From positions 1-7,612 of the forward strand of contig CAMPIF010000198.1 of assembly GCA_946886245.1 (NCBI GenBank): a stretch of DNA of 7,612 nucleotides. Direction: 5' to 3'. Position 1 is the stretch's first letter. Each line of letters opens with the position of its first letter. Source of the stretch: Ectopseudomonas composti. GTDB taxonomy: Bacteria > Pseudomonadota > Gammaproteobacteria > Pseudomonadales > Pseudomonadaceae. Under the pieces are notes generated by a model that saw only the letters and a program-made list of their open reading frames with translations, ran no database searches and was not told the origin of the DNA. The translations under genes were made by a program, and so were the position numbers. Below, piece after piece: positions 6,930 to 7,612 of the stretch.

Positions 6930-6961
6930 GTTCGATCCTCCTGGGATGTGCGTTCACAGGG

Positions 6962-6989
6962 GTAGAAGGGCCAGGCAAGGACGAAGTTC
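6962..6989 (-). promoter_or_regulatory. Candidate AlgU/sigma-E-type promoter for the DUF4142 gene
   Basis: On the minus strand GAACTT (6989-6984), a 17-bp spacer and TCTAC (6966-6962) form the best match in the window to an AlgU-type promoter. Transcription would start near 6955 and give a leader of about 25 nt, just enough for the AGGAGG ribosome site. Box spacing and ten of seventeen spacer bases agree with the candidate before the PncC-like gene. An 8-bp palindrome, CAAATTTG (6994-7001), lies just behind the -35 box. Confidence 0.5.
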
Positions 6990-7071
6990 AGGACAAATTT
7001 GCCGCAGCGAAGCCGCCCTAGGTCAAGCGCAGCGGCCCGCCATCACTGGCCCCTCGGGAAAAATTCAGGTC

Positions 7072-7099
7072 GAACGGAACAGCCGCAGCCCGTCTCAAA
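7072..7099 (+). promoter_or_regulatory. Weak candidate AlgU-type promoter for katE
   Basis: GAACGG (7072-7077), 17 bp and TCAAA (7095-7099) keep the GAAC core, the spacing and a good second box, but the first box is imperfect. It shares the 9-mer AGGTCGAAC with the glgA candidate. Transcription would start near 7106, leaving a leader of about 100 nt that contains two stem-loops. I see no convincing sigma-70 or RpoS-type alternative, but katE genes are often RpoS-dependent, so this is tentative. Confidence 0.25.
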
Positions 7100-7109
7100 A
7101 ACTACCCGG

Positions 7110-7127
7110 AGCGACTTTCCCGTCGCT
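7110..7127 (+). other. Stem-loop 1 upstream of katE
   Basis: AGCGAC (7110-7115) and GTCGCT (7122-7127) form a perfect 6-bp stem around TTTCCC. It lies immediately after the putative katE transcription start and 3 bp before a second stem-loop. There is no T tract, so it is not a typical terminator. Confidence 0.4.
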
Positions 7128-7130
7128 GGC

Positions 7131-7156
7131 GTGGCCGCCATGCCCGACATGGCCAC
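7131..7156 (+). other. Stem-loop 2 / operator-like dyad upstream of katE
   Basis: GCCATG (7137-7142) and CATGGC (7148-7153) are perfect arms around a 5-base centre. GTG (7131-7133) and CAC (7154-7156) extend the stem past a 3-nt bulge, or GTGGCC pairs with GGCCAC in an alternative fold. It could be an RNA hairpin in the katE leader or a 17-bp DNA operator for a dimeric regulator. Its 3' end lies 50 bp before the katE ATG. Confidence 0.45.
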
Positions 7157-7206
7157 TGAATAACCGAGCGCGCGATATGCACGCCTCCAATAGCCAGGAG
7201 TAGCCC

Positions 7207-7612
7207 ATGAGCAAGCAACCGAAAACCGCCGAAAACAGCCAGATGGCGGGCAGCGATACGCTCGACCGCAGCAACAGCAACGCCAAGCTCGAACAACTCG
7301 AGCGCTTTCGCGAGGACGCCACCGGGGAAGCGCTGACCACCAACACCGGCACGCGGATCGCCGACAACCAGAACAGCCTGCGCGGCGGCGAGCGTGGCCC
7401 GACGCTGATGGAAGATTTCATCATGCGCGAGAAGATCACCCACTTCGATCACGAGCGCATTCCCGAGCGCGTGGTGCATGCCCGCGGCGCGGCAGCGCAT
7501 GGCTATTTCGAGGTGACCGATCCTGCCAGCGACCTGACCTGCGCTGCCTTTCTCGGCGAAGCCGGCAAGCGCACGCCGGTGTTCGTGCGCTTTTCCACCG
7601 TGCAGGGGCCGC
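7207..7612 (+). CDS. katE: Large-subunit (HPII-type) monofunctional catalase KatE, N-terminal 135 codons (cut by window edge)
   Basis: KatE is a haem catalase that converts hydrogen peroxide to water and oxygen. The visible part has a polar extension at residues 1-42, then [17 protein letters not shown] (43-59), GPTLMEDFI (64-72), [20 protein letters not shown] (75-94) with the distal catalytic His91, AHGYFEV (97-103) and the haem-pocket VRFSTVQGP (127-135). These blocks are nearly identical to E. coli HPII, where the equivalent histidine is His128, so the extension here is about 37 residues shorter. The ATG at 7207 has AGGAG 6 nt upstream. It is divergent from the DUF4142 gene. The proximal Tyr ligand and the C-terminal flavodoxin-like domain that defines the large-subunit class lie beyond the window, so that class assignment rests on N-terminal similarity. 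Confidence 0.95.
   Translation, partial: MSKQPKTAENSQMAGSDTLDRSNSNAKLEQLERFREDATGEALTTNTGTRIADNQNSLRGGERGPTLMEDFIMREKITHFDHERIPERVVHARGAAAHGYFEVTDPASDLTCAAFLGEAGKRTPVFVRFSTVQGP

Noticed and set aside
7177..7203. Eight-codon mini-ORF (MHASNSQE) ending 3 nt before the katE ATG
   Set aside because: It could be an upstream leader peptide, but it has no convincing ribosome site, its body contains the katE ribosome site, and so short a frame is expected by chance.

Overview
The window looks like a chromosomal stress locus from a GC-rich gammaproteobacterium, most likely Pseudomonas or a close relative. The evidence is the strong G/C third-position bias, the protein families and the gene order. From memory, P. 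aeruginosa carries the same glgA-treZ-malQ-treY order with a CinA-like gene beside glgA and a katE in the same chromosomal region; I could not check this here.

Layout. Positions 1-5646 hold a tightly overlapped minus-strand operon read right to left: glgA (glycogen/alpha-glucan synthase), treZ (maltooligosyltrehalose trehalohydrolase), malQ (4-alpha-glucanotransferase) and the first 104 codons of treY (maltooligosyltrehalose synthase), which runs off the left edge. Each downstream start overlaps the preceding stop (TGATG, ATGA, ATGACTGA), so translation is probably coupled. A 228-bp divergent region (5647-5874) separates glgA from a plus-strand gene for a small CinA C-terminal/PncC-like protein (5875-6357). 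That gene converges on a minus-strand gene for an exported DUF4142 protein (6405-6929), with a stem-loop in the 47-bp gap. A second divergent region (6930-7206) leads to the 5' end of katE, a large-subunit HPII-type catalase cut by the right edge.

How the genes fit together. GlgA builds a linear alpha-1,4-glucan. TreY turns the reducing end into a trehalosyl unit and TreZ releases free trehalose. MalQ can rebuild short leftover maltooligosaccharides into longer TreY substrates. The products are glucan (storage, desiccation) and trehalose (osmoprotection). KatE removes hydrogen peroxide. The PncC-like and DUF4142 proteins have less certain jobs, but the setting suggests general stress functions.

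Regulation. All four gene starts that face an intergenic region have a GAAC-N19-TC arrangement upstream in the right orientation, resembling AlgU/sigma-E-type promoters (GAACTT, 16-17 bp, TCTGA-like). The two best, before the PncC-like gene and the DUF4142 gene, have a perfect GAACTT box and align at about 21 of 29 positions. An inverted repeat between the glgA and pncC promoter candidates and tandem stem-loops upstream of katE are the other unexplained structures. I see no mobile element, CRISPR, tRNA or rRNA, and no broken gene. The window is mainly a known type of carbohydrate-stress locus; the novelty, if any, lies in the divergent PncC paralogue and the shared regulatory sequences.
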